In this document: positions 18,489 to 27,294 of the stretch, one piece after another
Numbering within the stretch: the stretch's first letter is position 1
How the letters are laid out: each line of letters begins with the position of its first letter
NCBI GenBank assembly: GCA_947499255.1
Contig: CANMNF010000002.1
Location: 756,430 to 820,429, forward strand
Direction of reading: 5' to 3'
Source of the DNA: an uncultured Sphingomonadaceae bacterium
GTDB taxonomy: Bacteria; Pseudomonadota; Alphaproteobacteria; Sphingomonadales; Sphingomonadaceae
DNA: 64,000 nt
Program-made: the position numbers and the translations under genes
The notes under the pieces: model-generated
Databases searched by the model: none
The model's input: the letters and a program-made list of their open reading frames with translations, nothing else
Told to the model about the DNA's origin: nothing

Positions 18489-19507
18489 CTTGGACCAAGC
18501 AACGTCTCCCGGCGGACCATCCACCTGTAAATAGTGGCAAAATCGGTGTTCTGCTGGTGAATCTGGGCACGCCTGATGCGCCCGATACGTCTTCTGTGCG
18601 GCGGTATCTGTCAGAATTTTTGTCTGATACGCGGGTGATCGAGATACCGCAGGTGATCTGGCAGGTCATTTTGCGCGGTATTATCCTCAATGTCCGCCCG
18701 CGCAAAAGCGCCGAAGCCTATGCCAAAGTATGGTCTGACAAAGGCTCCCCTTTGGCCGCGATTACCGCTGAGCAGGCGGAAAAACTGGCGGAGCGGCTAG
18801 GCGATAGCGTGCAGGTTGAATGGGCGATGCGGTATGGCAATCCGTCCATGGCAAGTAAGCTGGACAAGCTTATGGAAGCGGGCTGTGAGCGCATTTTGCT
18901 CGCACCGATGTATCCGCAATATTGCGGCGCAACCACCGCAAGCGTGGTGGATAAAGCCAATGACTGGCTGCGCGAACAACGCTGGCAGCCGGTGATGCGC
19001 ACTTTGCCGCCTTATCATGATGATCCCAGCTACATCGCGGCTCTGGCCAAGGATATTGGCGGGCAGCTGGACACGCTGGAATTTACGCCGGAAACGCTGC
19101 TTTTAAGCTTCCACGGAATGCCATTGCGCACCTTGTTCAAAGGCGATCCGTATCACTGCCATTGCAACAAGACCGCGCGCCTATTGGGCGATGCGTTGAA
19201 CCGGCCCGATATCAAGCTGGTGACCAGTTTCCAAAGCCGGTTCGGCAATGCCAAATGGTTAGAGCCTGCAACCGATGCGATGATTGAGCAAGAGGCGCAA
19301 AATGGCACCAAGCGGCTGGCCATTGCTGCGCCGGGTTTTTCCGCCGATTGTCTCGAAACGCTGGAAGAGCTCGCCATTCAAGGGGCTGAGCAGTTTACCG
19401 AGGAGGGCGGCGAACAATTCGCAGCGTTATCCTGCCTCAATGCTGGCGATACGGGCATGGATATGATCGAGGGCCTGATGCGGCGCGAATTGGCAGGCTG
19501 GATCTAA
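18485..19507 (+). CDS. hemH: Ferrochelatase
   Basis: A 340-residue enzyme that inserts Fe(II) into protoporphyrin IX. Family marks are KIGVLLVNLGTPDAP near residue 20, the SFHGMPLR segment with the metal-handling histidine, and the TSFQSRFG/W region followed by APGFSADCLETLEEL. The ATG start overlaps the stop of the molybdenum hydroxylase gene. A GYLR-type extra membrane domain is absent, as usual for bacteria. Confidence 0.95.
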   Translation: MTWTKQRLPADHPPVNSGKIGVLLVNLGTPDAPDTSSVRRYLSEFLSDTRVIEIPQVIWQVILRGIILNVRPRKSAEAYAKVWSDKGSPLAAITAEQAEKLAERLGDSVQVEWAMRYGNPSMASKLDKLMEAGCERILLAPMYPQYCGATTASVVDKANDWLREQRWQPVMRTLPPYHDDPSYIAALAKDIGGQLDTLEFTPETLLLSFHGMPLRTLFKGDPYHCHCNKTARLLGDALNRPDIKLVTSFQSRFGNAKWLEPATDAMIEQEAQNGTKRLAIAAPGFSADCLETLEELAIQGAEQFTEEGGEQFAALSCLNAGDTGMDMIEGLMRRELAGWI

Positions 19508-19516
19508 ACCCAGCTG

Positions 19517-19672
19517 TTAAAAGTCGATCGCGATGCCTTTTTTCACCCAATCACCATAACGCGTGGGGCTAAGCTCTTCATCCACTTTGGTTTTCTGAGG
19601 CTTTGGCGGAGGATCATTGGACCAATGAGCAGGTTTCTTGAAATCCGTGGGGCGAGTTGTTGCGCGTTTCAT
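19517..19672 (-). CDS. DUF1674 protein, succinate dehydrogenase assembly factor 4-like
   Basis: A 51-residue protein ending in the hallmark RYGDWVKKGIAIDF of DUF1674/SDHAF4. The eukaryotic homologue helps flavinylated SdhA assemble; in alphaproteobacteria the function is inferred. The ATG at 19672 fits the short family length; a longer in-frame form starting at 19711 has less support. It sits between hemH (convergent) and rsmB (divergent). Confidence 0.85.
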   Translation of the reverse strand: MKRATTRPTDFKKPAHWSNDPPPKPQKTKVDEELSPTRYGDWVKKGIAIDF

Positions 19673-19731
19673 AGTGATTGGCAACATGGGGCCTCTGGCG
19701 CTCTTGCGCAACTGGCCCTAGGGCCACCGCG

Positions 19732-20964
19732 ATGACTACACCTGCTGGATTTCCTGCCCGCCGCGCGGCTTTGCGCTTGCTTGACGCCGTGCTGCGGCGC
19801 GCTGAGACTTTGGAGAAGGCGGGCGCTTCGGCGCTCAGTGGTCTGCCCGATCCTGCGGATAAGGGCCTTGCCCGCGCGATTGCAGGGGAGACTTTGCGCT
19901 GGCTGACAGATCTGGATGCCTTGATCGACAGCGCCACGCAAAAGCCGCTGCCCGATGATGCCAAAGCGCGCAGCGTGCTGCGGCTGATGCTGGCACAAGC
20001 GCTGCGGCTGGAGACGAAACCTCACGCCGTTATCGCCACTGGCCTGCCGCTTCTGGCAGGCGGACCGAGGCGGTTGGCGCATGGCGTGTTTGGGGCATTG
20101 ATGCGCAAAGAAGTGACGCTGCCAGATACGCCTAGTCTGCCCGATAGTGTGATGATGCGCTGGGGTGATCGCGCTGATGCGATTGCGGGCGGGCTGGGCA
20201 TGTTGCCGCCGCTCGATCTGGCTTTGCGCGATGTGTCGCAAACAAAGGCGCGCGCTGTGCAAATGGGCGGGGAGAGCTTAGCTGAGGGCCATATCCGCTT
20301 GCCGCGCGGAATGGCGGTGGAAAAGCTTGAAGGCTTTGATGAAGGCGCTTGGTGGGTGCAGGATCTTGCCGCATCGCTGCCAACGCGCTTGCTTGGAGAA
20401 GGCAAGGGACGCCGCGTGCTGGACCTTTGTGCAGCGCCCGGCGGCAAAACTTTGGCACTGGCCGCGGCGGGCTGGGAGGTGACAGCGCTTGATGTGCATG
20501 AAAAGCGGCTGAATTTGCTGCGCGAGAATTTGCAACGCACCGGCCTTTCAGCGCAAATCATCACCGCCGATGCGTTGGAATGGGAACCTGATGCGCCCTT
20601 TGATGCGGTATTGCTGGATGCGCCTTGCACCGCGACGGGCACCTGCCGCCGCCATCCCGATGTGATCCACCGCATCGCCGCGCGCCAGATCATGCATATG
20701 GCCGAGCTGCAATCCGCCTTGCTATCGCGCGCAGCCAATTGGGTAATGCCGGGCGGACAGCTGGTTTATGCGGTCTGCTCGCTGGAGGAAGAAGAGGGCG
20801 AGCAACAGGTGAGCAGCGTGGAGATGACGCCTGCCCCCATCAGTGAAACAGAATTGCCAGCAGGGCTGAAGCCCACGCCAGAAGGCCATGTGCGCACCCA
20901 TCCCGGCCAGCTTGCCCAAGCGGGCGGGTTGGACGGGTTCTTTATCGCGCGCTGGCAGAAATAG
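19732..20964 (+). CDS. rsmB: 16S rRNA (cytosine-C5) methyltransferase, RsmB family
   Basis: A 410-residue RNA m5C methyltransferase. An N-terminal NusB-like helical domain (about 1-130) precedes the catalytic domain with motif I DLCAAPGGKTLAL, motif IV LLDAPCTATGTCRRHPD and motif VI YAVCSLEEEEGEQQ, which supply the two conserved cysteines. The family methylates C967 of 16S rRNA. The start at 19732 matches the usual beginning of the NusB domain. Confidence 0.9.
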   Translation: MTTPAGFPARRAALRLLDAVLRRAETLEKAGASALSGLPDPADKGLARAIAGETLRWLTDLDALIDSATQKPLPDDAKARSVLRLMLAQALRLETKPHAVIATGLPLLAGGPRRLAHGVFGALMRKEVTLPDTPSLPDSVMMRWGDRADAIAGGLGMLPPLDLALRDVSQTKARAVQMGGESLAEGHIRLPRGMAVEKLEGFDEGAWWVQDLAASLPTRLLGEGKGRRVLDLCAAPGGKTLALAAAGWEVTALDVHEKRLNLLRENLQRTGLSAQIITADALEWEPDAPFDAVLLDAPCTATGTCRRHPDVIHRIAARQIMHMAELQSALLSRAANWVMPGGQLVYAVCSLEEEEGEQQVSSVEMTPAPISETELPAGLKPTPEGHVRTHPGQLAQAGGLDGFFIARWQK

Positions 20965-20968
20965 CCGC

Positions 20969-21499
20969 CTAGCTTTTCACCTTATCGGCAAAGCTTTTGC
21001 GCAACTTCATCAGCTTGGGCGGGATTACGGCGAGGCAATAGGGATTGCGCCGGCCATCGCCGTCCCAATAATCCTGATGATAATCCTCAGCTGGATACCA
21101 TGTGGCCGGGCTTTCGATGGTGGTCACCGCGGTCTTGCCCGTCTCCGCATTCCAGCGCGCAATGGCGGCCTCAGCCTCAGCGCGCTGATCATCACCGATG
21201 GGGAAGATTGCGCTGCGATATTGCGTGCCCACATCATTGCCCTGCCGGTTTAGCTGGGTCGGATCATGGGTACCCAAAAACATATCGAGAATTTCCGGCA
21301 AGTTCACCACGGCAGGATCGAAGGTGACTTTGATGCCTTCTGCATGGCCGGTGGTGCCGGTGCAAATCTCTTTATATGTGGGATTATCGGTCGTCCCGCC
21401 GATATATCCGCTTTCGACTGCGCTCACTCCGATCACATCTTTGAAGACCGCTTCGGTGCACCAAAAACATCCGCCTGCTACGATTACTTGCTCGCTCAT
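20969..21499 (-). CDS. msrA: Peptide-methionine (S)-S-oxide reductase
   Basis: A 176-residue MsrA with the catalytic GGCFWCTEAVF (nucleophile Cys11), GYIGG, NPTYKEICTGTTGHAE and the C-terminal EDYHQDYW metal/substrate segment. It reduces methionine-S-sulfoxide, complementing msrB at 8647-9072. The ATG at 21499 gives the standard N-terminus MSEQVIVAGGCFW; the reading frame stays open upstream but matches nothing in the family. Confidence 0.94.
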   Translation of the reverse strand: MSEQVIVAGGCFWCTEAVFKDVIGVSAVESGYIGGTTDNPTYKEICTGTTGHAEGIKVTFDPAVVNLPEILDMFLGTHDPTQLNRQGNDVGTQYRSAIFPIGDDQRAEAEAAIARWNAETGKTAVTTIESPATWYPAEDYHQDYWDGDGRRNPYCLAVIPPKLMKLRKSFADKVKS

Positions 21500-21611
21500 C
21501 ACTCTAACCTTTTTGAGAAGCTGCTTGTCAGGGGAACAAATGGGTATGCGAGGCGCTTTTGTCATCGGATAGATTTAAATTTGTCGCATCACCCAACTTG
21601 GAGAAAATTCC

Positions 21612-22484
21612 ATGCGTTTTGCCCCCGTTCTCGCCGCTGCCGCATTGGTCAGCGTTGCACCTGCCTTTGCCGATGGGCATGCCCTGCACAACGATGCCCA
21701 GCACGGTGATGCAATGCATAGCGACAATGCGCTCGCCGCTGCTATCGCCAGCGACATTCGTGCCGATGATATGGCGCGCGACCAATACCGCCATCCGGCG
21801 GAAACCTTGAAGTTTTTCCAGGTCGAACCCGATATGAAGATCGGTGAATATGCACCGGGTGGCGGCTGGTACACGCGCATTCTTGCACCCTATGTAGGCA
21901 AAGAAGGCGAGTATGTGGCGTTGTGGTACAATCTGGACGAAGTGCCTTTCCCGGAAGATGCCAAAACACGCATCGCGGCGCGCTCGGCAGGTTTTGCTGA
22001 CGAAGTTGCCGCATGGACGGGCATGGAAGACGGCAATTTCTCCTCCATGTTGACCAACGAGGCATCTGACGAAGATGCCGGCACATTTGATCGCATCATG
22101 ATTTTCCGTTCACTGCACGGCCTGTCCAATTGGAACATGATCGATAGCGAGCTTAAAGCGATGCGCGATCTGTTAAAAGACGATGGCATGCTGGGCATTG
22201 TTCAGCATCGCGCCGCTGATGATGCAGATCACACGTACAGCACCGGTCCGCGTGGCTATGTTTCGCAAGATGCAGTGATCAATCTGGCGGAATTTTATGG
22301 TTTTGAACTGGTCGGTATGAGCGACATCAACGCCAACCCCAACGATACCGCCGATCACGAGGTTGGCGTGTGGTATTTGCCCCCCTCATTCTCAGGCACC
22401 GAAGATACCGACACGCAAGAACGTGCAGCTCGCCTCGCCATCGGTGAAAGCGACCGTATGACTTTGCTGTTCCGCAAGAAATAG
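21612..22484 (+). CDS. Exported methyltransferase-like protein
   Basis: A 290-residue protein with a signal peptide (cleavage after about residue 20, SVAPAFA-DG) and a His/Asp-rich mature N-terminus. The rest resembles a class I methyltransferase fold: IGEYAPGGGWYTRIL replaces motif I, with YVALWYNLD, FDRIMIFRSLHGL and LKDDGMLGIVQHRA matching later strands. Related proteins are annotated as predicted periplasmic methyltransferases (COG4798 type). S-adenosylmethionine is not normally available outside the cytoplasm, so catalytic function is doubtful. Confidence 0.75.
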   Translation: MRFAPVLAAAALVSVAPAFADGHALHNDAQHGDAMHSDNALAAAIASDIRADDMARDQYRHPAETLKFFQVEPDMKIGEYAPGGGWYTRILAPYVGKEGEYVALWYNLDEVPFPEDAKTRIAARSAGFADEVAAWTGMEDGNFSSMLTNEASDEDAGTFDRIMIFRSLHGLSNWNMIDSELKAMRDLLKDDGMLGIVQHRAADDADHTYSTGPRGYVSQDAVINLAEFYGFELVGMSDINANPNDTADHEVGVWYLPPSFSGTEDTDTQERAARLAIGESDRMTLLFRKK

Positions 22485-22584
22485 CACGCAGTAAATACGC
22501 AGTTCAGAATGGCTGCCTCATTTCCGCCATATTGCAACAATGGTTCTAAGCCGTTGTCGCAATGGTGGAAATGAGAGGATTTTT

Positions 22585-23355
22585 ATGCGTATTCTGGCCC
22601 CCATTCTGATTTTAACTCTCGCAGCCGGGTGTAGCGATCAAGCTATTGATGCGCGCGGCGTGGAAAAGGCGGAAACCCTGCTTTCTGTGAGCGCCAGCGG
22701 CGAAGCGGATACGCGCCCTGACGAAGCGCGTTTTACTGCCGGGGTTGAAAACTGGGCGCGCAATGCCGCTGCATCTTCAGCTGAAACGCAAAAGGATATC
22801 GATGCGATTGTCGCAGCTTTGCGCGAACTTGGCATTGAAGAAAAAGATATCCAAACGCGCACAATAAACGTGCAACGGATCAATTGGGGCGACCGCAAAG
22901 GCCAGTTTCAGGCCAGCAATACCGTGACCGTGCGTGTGCGTGACATTGATCAGGCCGGTGCTGCGGTGACAGCGGCAACGCAGGAAGGCGCCAATATCGT
23001 GAATGGACCTGAATTGCGCTTGTCCGACCCTGAAGCTGCGGCGAACAGCGCCTATGCCGCTGCTTATGCCAATGCGCGCAAGCGTGCCGAAGCTTATGCA
23101 CAGGCTGCCGGGATGGAGGTAAGCCGCGTGCTTTATATTCGTGATGCAGGCGGAATGCAGGGCAATCGCTATTTCCAAGGTGCTATGCAGATCAGCGATG
23201 CGGTTGCTGCGCCCCCGCCCCCGCCTCCGGTGAATATTCCGCGCATGGTGCGCCCTGAAAGCCTTGAACAAAGCAGCAATGGCGCGAGCATTATGCCGGG
23301 CCAAACCACCAGCTCTGTTACAGTGCAAGTGGACTTCGCGCTGCGCGAGACCTAA
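22585..23355 (+). CDS. SIMPL domain (DUF541) lipoprotein
   Basis: A 256-residue envelope protein. The signal peptide ends in a lipobox TLAAGC with Cys16, so it is a probable lipoprotein. The SIMPL domain covers about 30-225, with LLSVSASGEADTRPDEARFTAGVE at its start and the repeated-alanine AYANARKRAEAYAQAAG helix. SIMPL proteins (for example YggE/BP26) form periplasmic rings; function is largely unknown, with links to oxidative stress. A Pro run (PPPPPP) lies near 215. The ATG at 22585 follows GAGAGGA. Confidence 0.85.
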   Translation: MRILAPILILTLAAGCSDQAIDARGVEKAETLLSVSASGEADTRPDEARFTAGVENWARNAAASSAETQKDIDAIVAALRELGIEEKDIQTRTINVQRINWGDRKGQFQASNTVTVRVRDIDQAGAAVTAATQEGANIVNGPELRLSDPEAAANSAYAAAYANARKRAEAYAQAAGMEVSRVLYIRDAGGMQGNRYFQGAMQISDAVAAPPPPPPVNIPRMVRPESLEQSSNGASIMPGQTTSSVTVQVDFALRET

Positions 23356-23366
23356 TTACCGGCCAT

Positions 23367-24230
23367 ATGACAACACTCACCGTCGCCGCACTGCAATTGC
23401 CCCTTGGGGCGAGGGATGAAGCCACCAATATCGATGCCGTTGCCGCTTTGATAGAGCAGGCGGCGGCATCGGGCGCGCAGGTCATTTTGCCGCCAGAATT
23501 GTTCTCCGGCCCTTATTTCTGCCGCGAAGAACGCGACGAATTCTTCGCGCTCGCGCAGCCTGTGGCAGATCACCCCAGCGTGATCGCGATGCGGGCGCTT
23601 GCGGCCAAATTGGGCGTTGCCATCCCGACCAGCTTTTTCGAGCGCGACGGGCACCATTATTACAACACGCTCGCCATGATCGGGCCGGATGGTGAGATCA
23701 TCGGCACCTATCGCAAAAGCCATATCCCTGATGGGCCGGGCTATGAAGAAAAGTTCTATTTCCGGCCCGGCAATGATGGTTTCAAAACATGGGACGTGTT
23801 TGGCGCGCGTATCGGCATCGGCATCTGCTGGGACCAATGGTATCCAGAGGCCGCGCGCGTGCTGGCGGTAAAAGGCGCACAAGTGTTGATGTACCCCACC
23901 GCCATTGGATCAGAGCCCAAGGATGCGGATATGGACACCAGTCGCATGTGGCGCCGCGCGATGATCGGCCATGCAGTGTCCAATTGCATGCCCGTGATCG
24001 CGGCCAATCGCATCGGCCAGGAAGGCGGCGAGGCGGATGGCACAAGTTTTTACGGCCACTCGTTCATTTGCGATGAGTGGGGGGATATGATCGCGGAATA
24101 TGGCGCAGAGGAAACCGGCGTCTTGACGGCCAAGCTGGATTTGGCCGCAGCGCGCCAACACCGCGCCAGCTGGGGCTTTTTCCGCGATCGTCGGCCACAG
24201 CTTTACGGTAGAATTGTCGAGGATATTTGA
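23367..24230 (+). CDS. aguB: N-carbamoylputrescine amidase
   Basis: A 287-residue nitrilase-superfamily amidase with the Glu-Lys-Cys triad at Glu44 (LPPELFSGPYFC), Lys117 (YRKSHIPDGPGYEEKFYF) and Cys154 (GIGICWDQWYPEAAR). The motifs are typical of AguB, which hydrolyses N-carbamoylputrescine to putrescine in agmatine-based polyamine synthesis. The stop codon overlaps the TTG start of folK. Confidence 0.92.
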   Translation: MTTLTVAALQLPLGARDEATNIDAVAALIEQAAASGAQVILPPELFSGPYFCREERDEFFALAQPVADHPSVIAMRALAAKLGVAIPTSFFERDGHHYYNTLAMIGPDGEIIGTYRKSHIPDGPGYEEKFYFRPGNDGFKTWDVFGARIGIGICWDQWYPEAARVLAVKGAQVLMYPTAIGSEPKDADMDTSRMWRRAMIGHAVSNCMPVIAANRIGQEGGEADGTSFYGHSFICDEWGDMIAEYGAEETGVLTAKLDLAAARQHRASWGFFRDRRPQLYGRIVEDI

Positions 24231-24724
24231 CCGCGTCGCATTATCTTGTCGCGCTGGGCAGCAACCAACGCCATCGCCAGTTCGGGCGACCGCGCAATGT
24301 GTTGCATTCGGCGCTCGGCATGATCGCTTTGACCCGCTGCGATATCGAAGCTGTGTCTAGCTTTATCACCAGCCGCCCTGTCGGCCCCTCTCAGCGCGAT
24401 TACGTGAACGGCGCTGCGATTGTCACCAGCGCTTTGACCCCGCACGCCATGCTGGCGATGCTGCAAGGTGTGGAGATGCTGCATGATCGCCAACGGCGCG
24501 GGGCACGCTGGCGGGCACGCACGCTGGACCTTGATATCATCTTGTGGAGCGAAGGCTGCATTGCCGATGCGCAGCTCACCATTCCGCATCCGCATTTCCG
24601 CAGCCGAGACTTTGTGCTTGGCCCGGCAGCGCAGATCGCACCGGACTGGCGCGATCCGGTAACCGGGCTAAGCGTGCGACAACTTTATGCAAGGCTAACC
24701 AAAAAGCGGATTGTTCAGCGATAG
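24227..24724 (+). CDS. folK: 2-amino-4-hydroxy-6-hydroxymethyldihydropteridine pyrophosphokinase
   Basis: A 165-residue HPPK of folate biosynthesis, transferring pyrophosphate from ATP to the pterin. Motifs seen are LVALGSNQ at the N-terminus, SQRDYVNGA, RWRARTLDLDIILW with the metal-binding aspartates, and IPHPHFRSRDFVLGP. The start is a TTG whose last two bases belong to the TGA stop of aguB (TTGA overlap). Confidence 0.9.
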   Translation: MTASHYLVALGSNQRHRQFGRPRNVLHSALGMIALTRCDIEAVSSFITSRPVGPSQRDYVNGAAIVTSALTPHAMLAMLQGVEMLHDRQRRGARWRARTLDLDIILWSEGCIADAQLTIPHPHFRSRDFVLGPAAQIAPDWRDPVTGLSVRQLYARLTKKRIVQR

Positions 24725-25050
24725 CGCGCGTGCCGCGAACGCTTATAGCTTCTTCAAACTGGGCAATCCGGCCTGTCAGCCCGATTCGCTTCGCACCTGG
24801 CACAATGCCGCGCTAACCCCGGTGCAGCGCAGGATCGCTTAGGGTAAAGCGCGGGTGTCCCCAATGCGCTGCACTTGCCTCCATGCATATGATTGCAGCG
24901 GCGATACGCCCTTTAACAGCACTGCGATTATACGCATCGAACTGTGCTTGCAGGGGGTTAAGATGCAAGCTTTGTGCTATGGGCGCTTGACCCGGATGGG
25001 GCCTATGCCTAGGTGACGCGCCGCAGCCTCGTGTTGCACACCCATAATGG
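24725..25050. other. Intergenic region upstream of tRNA-Lys, no gene seen
   Basis: This 326-bp stretch has no open frame that resembles a protein. It must contain the tRNA-Lys promoter; I could not pick a convincing -35/-10 pair. Confidence 0.5.
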
Positions 25051-25126
25051 GGGCCCTTAGCTCAGTCGGTAGAGCAACTGACTTTTAATCAGTAGGTCGC
25101 TGGTTCGAACCCAGCAGGGCTCACCA
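25051..25126 (+). tRNA. tRNA-Lys (anticodon UUU)
   Basis: A complete 76-nt cloverleaf with encoded CCA. The acceptor stem pairs GGGCCCT with AGGGCTC (one G-U), the D arm is GCTC...GAGC, the anticodon stem ACTGA/TCAGT closes the loop CTTTTAA with anticodon TTT, and the T arm is CTGGTTCGAACCCAG. Its 3' part (from position 25082) is the attachment site of the adjoining island and is repeated at 31662-31708. Confidence 0.97.
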
Positions 25127-25128
25127 TT
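25082..25128. repeat. attL, 47-bp direct repeat within tRNA-Lys
   Basis: Identity with 31662-31708 begins at the C before TTTTAATCAG in the anticodon arm and ends two bases past the CCA. Flanking bases differ on both sides. Confidence 0.93.
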
Positions 25129-25196
25129 ATTCCAATGTTTTATGGAGAGATCGCCTCCCGGCAAGAGTGCCGTGTCCGGCTGGTGTCGGAATTCGC

Positions 25197-25760
25197 TCAA
25201 GGTATCTGGACCTCATCCGCATCCGCTTTGACGCAGAGCTTGTTCCAGGCATCAGCGAATTCCGCCGGAGCTGCATCACTTGCAAGGAAGGCAGTCTGTT
25301 CGCCCAAGGCAATGAACCGCTCGTATCCCGTGTACCCGCCAAAAGCGTTCTTGGCGTTCACCTCACCACATACGGCAGGGCTTTCGCCTCCAGAGTAAAA
25401 TCCCACATTGCGGAACTCAGCGCTGTCAGGATCGCGGAGACGTGCTCGGACGCCATCGCGGGAAGCTATGACGACATTGTGCTGGGTCGTCCTATCGTAC
25501 GCTCCGTCGTCGGTGGCCGTTGAACTGTCTTCGTCGTCATTCGTCGGTGAAGAATCCTGCACTCCTGAACCTGCACACTTCGCCACCAGCAAGAGCAATC
25601 CAATGACGACCGCAACGAAGATGCAGCCAGACGTCTTGCCCGATTTGGCTGGCTCTTCGGGAGCCTCAGCACGAAACCGGTGCCCGCAGTGCTTGCACAC
25701 ATCTGCAGCTTTCTTGATCGTCTCAGCGCATGCCGGACAGGTGCGTTCGTCTGCGTTCAT
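25197..25760 (-). CDS. Zinc-ribbon membrane protein of unknown function
   Basis: A 187-residue protein. It starts with a double-CxxC zinc ribbon (CPAC at 8-11 and CKHC at 20-23), then a Pro/Lys linker, one membrane helix (about 45-60), an Asp/Ser/Thr-rich spacer and a C-terminal domain with RLRDPDSAEFRNV and CGEVNAKNAFGGYTGYERFI. That last pattern recurs in many uncharacterised bacterial envelope proteins. The ATG at 25760 follows GAGGGG. It is divergent from the XRE regulator gene, 118 bp apart, which may control it. Confidence 0.75.
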   Translation of the reverse strand: MNADERTCPACAETIKKAADVCKHCGHRFRAEAPEEPAKSGKTSGCIFVAVVIGLLLLVAKCAGSGVQDSSPTNDDEDSSTATDDGAYDRTTQHNVVIASRDGVRARLRDPDSAEFRNVGFYSGGESPAVCGEVNAKNAFGGYTGYERFIALGEQTAFLASDAAPAEFADAWNKLCVKADADEVQIP

Positions 25761-25878
25761 GATGCCCCTCAAACTCGATACTGGTTGAGACAAGCCTAGC
25801 AGCCACGCTGTTGCGGTCAAAGATTTTGTAGACTTTAGTCTGAAGACCTGATCGCTGTGATGTGGTCCATCGTATACG

Positions 25879-26085
25879 ATGAACCTGCGTCGCGCCCTTG
25901 CCAAAAACGTCCGTGGATGGCGGATTGAGCATAAGCTCTCGCAAGAGGAGTTTGCGGATATGGTCGACCTGCATCGGACGTATATCAGCCAAATCGAGCG
26001 GGAGGTGAAGTCGCCGACTATCGATGTGCTTCAGCGGCTGGCAATTGCGATGAAGGTTAGTGCTTCTGACTTGCTTGAGGAATAA
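25879..26085 (+). CDS. XRE/Cro-CI family helix-turn-helix regulator
   Basis: A 68-residue single-domain DNA-binding protein. The helix-turn-helix runs over about 18-42 (LSQEEFADMVDLHRTYISQIER), followed by the typical SPTIDVLQRLAIAMKVSASDLL end. Such minimal repressors commonly autoregulate mobile elements; here it lies between the zinc-ribbon gene and the metallopeptidase gene. Confidence 0.88.
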   Translation: MNLRRALAKNVRGWRIEHKLSQEEFADMVDLHRTYISQIEREVKSPTIDVLQRLAIAMKVSASDLLEE

Positions 26086-26340
26086 GGGGTTCACGAGAGA
26101 ATCGCGACACCCTTTGCCAGGAATTAGGGGCCGAGCGTGCTCGCAGGATGATGGCTTTGGGCCAAGTTGGCTGCTTTTCGGATAGAGCGTGGGGAAGCGG
26201 ACAGTCGGCTACCGACCCCATTTGCGGGCATTCAATCGTACATGCCCTCAGCCCGAAAGCAGCCGTTAAACCGTTTGGGCAAACAGTTTTCTACAGATAC
26301 TACGTTTAGCGTGCGTATTTCATGATCACAGAGGAAGCTT

Positions 26341-27294
26341 ATGATCGACCTTTTGGCTGCTTTAGCAATGAGCGCTACTTTCCAGATGCCGACGGTAGAC
26401 GATCGCGAAATGATTGCTGCCTCTCAATCTATCGTACGCGAACACGGTGGCCAAGTCTGGCATGGAATGTCTCAGGCACCGTTGCCAATACTGCTAATCG
26501 ACCAAAAACAAGAGACCCTTTTTTGCGGCGCTCCTGCAGAGGGGTTCTCACCTGCTGGCTTTGACCCTGTCACCAACTGCTCACTACAGAGTAGGGCTCG
26601 CGTATTACCGACCGACCTTTCAGCAGCCACTTATCTTGGCGACCAGCAGGTTATCCATATGGGCCTCGCAACCACGTTGGAAATGACCAAGGCGGAGTGG
26701 ATGACCGCCTTTCTGCATGAAGCATTCCATCAGTATCAGAGAATGATCCCCAGCTACGTCGAAGCAGTCGAACAGGTCAGGAACGAGTTTGGCAAAGATA
26801 GCAGCCAGTGGATGCTGAATTACGATTTCCCATATGCTGATCCCGACATCAAGGCTGCGTTCGCGCGAATGAATGCTGCAGGTTTGAGATTTCTGGAGTC
26901 ATCTGAGGGAGCAAAGCAAGCAGCCATCGCGGATTATATCACCGCGCGAAACGAGGCGATGGCTGTCGCGGGTAGTAGAGACTGGCTCTATTTTGAGTTT
27001 CAGGCGGGTCAGGAGGGGGTTGCTCGCTGGACAGAAATTCGACTTGGCGAACTGGTGTCAGCCACTCACCCTGACATAGCTGAGATTGCAAAAGACCGCA
27101 GGGCGGGGCTTGCCACGAGCCTTCGAGCGATTGATAGAAACGGCCTGGACATGTGGAAGCGAAGCGCTTTCTATATCTATGGTGCCGTCGAAGCCCAAAT
27201 GCTTGATGAGCTTAAAACCGACTGGCGAAGACGATATTTAGAACAGCCATTTTCTCTTGGCCAAATGTTGGCTCATCTGGAAAAACAACCGTAA
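26341..27294 (+). CDS. Putative HExxH zinc metallopeptidase
   Basis: A 317-residue protein of no named family that I recognise. HEAFH at 126-130 fits the zincin HExxH motif, and QEGVARWTE (224-232) about 95 residues later offers a third ligand glutamate in the EGxAR style seen in gluzincins. Cysteines at 62 and 80 flank a Pro/Gly segment. The N-terminus is mildly hydrophobic but lacks a basic start, so export is uncertain. An AGAGGAAG ribosome-binding site precedes the ATG. The region before it (26086-26340) has no gene. Confidence 0.65.
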   Translation: MIDLLAALAMSATFQMPTVDDREMIAASQSIVREHGGQVWHGMSQAPLPILLIDQKQETLFCGAPAEGFSPAGFDPVTNCSLQSRARVLPTDLSAATYLGDQQVIHMGLATTLEMTKAEWMTAFLHEAFHQYQRMIPSYVEAVEQVRNEFGKDSSQWMLNYDFPYADPDIKAAFARMNAAGLRFLESSEGAKQAAIADYITARNEAMAVAGSRDWLYFEFQAGQEGVARWTEIRLGELVSATHPDIAEIAKDRRAGLATSLRAIDRNGLDMWKRSAFYIYGAVEAQMLDELKTDWRRRYLEQPFSLGQMLAHLEKQP

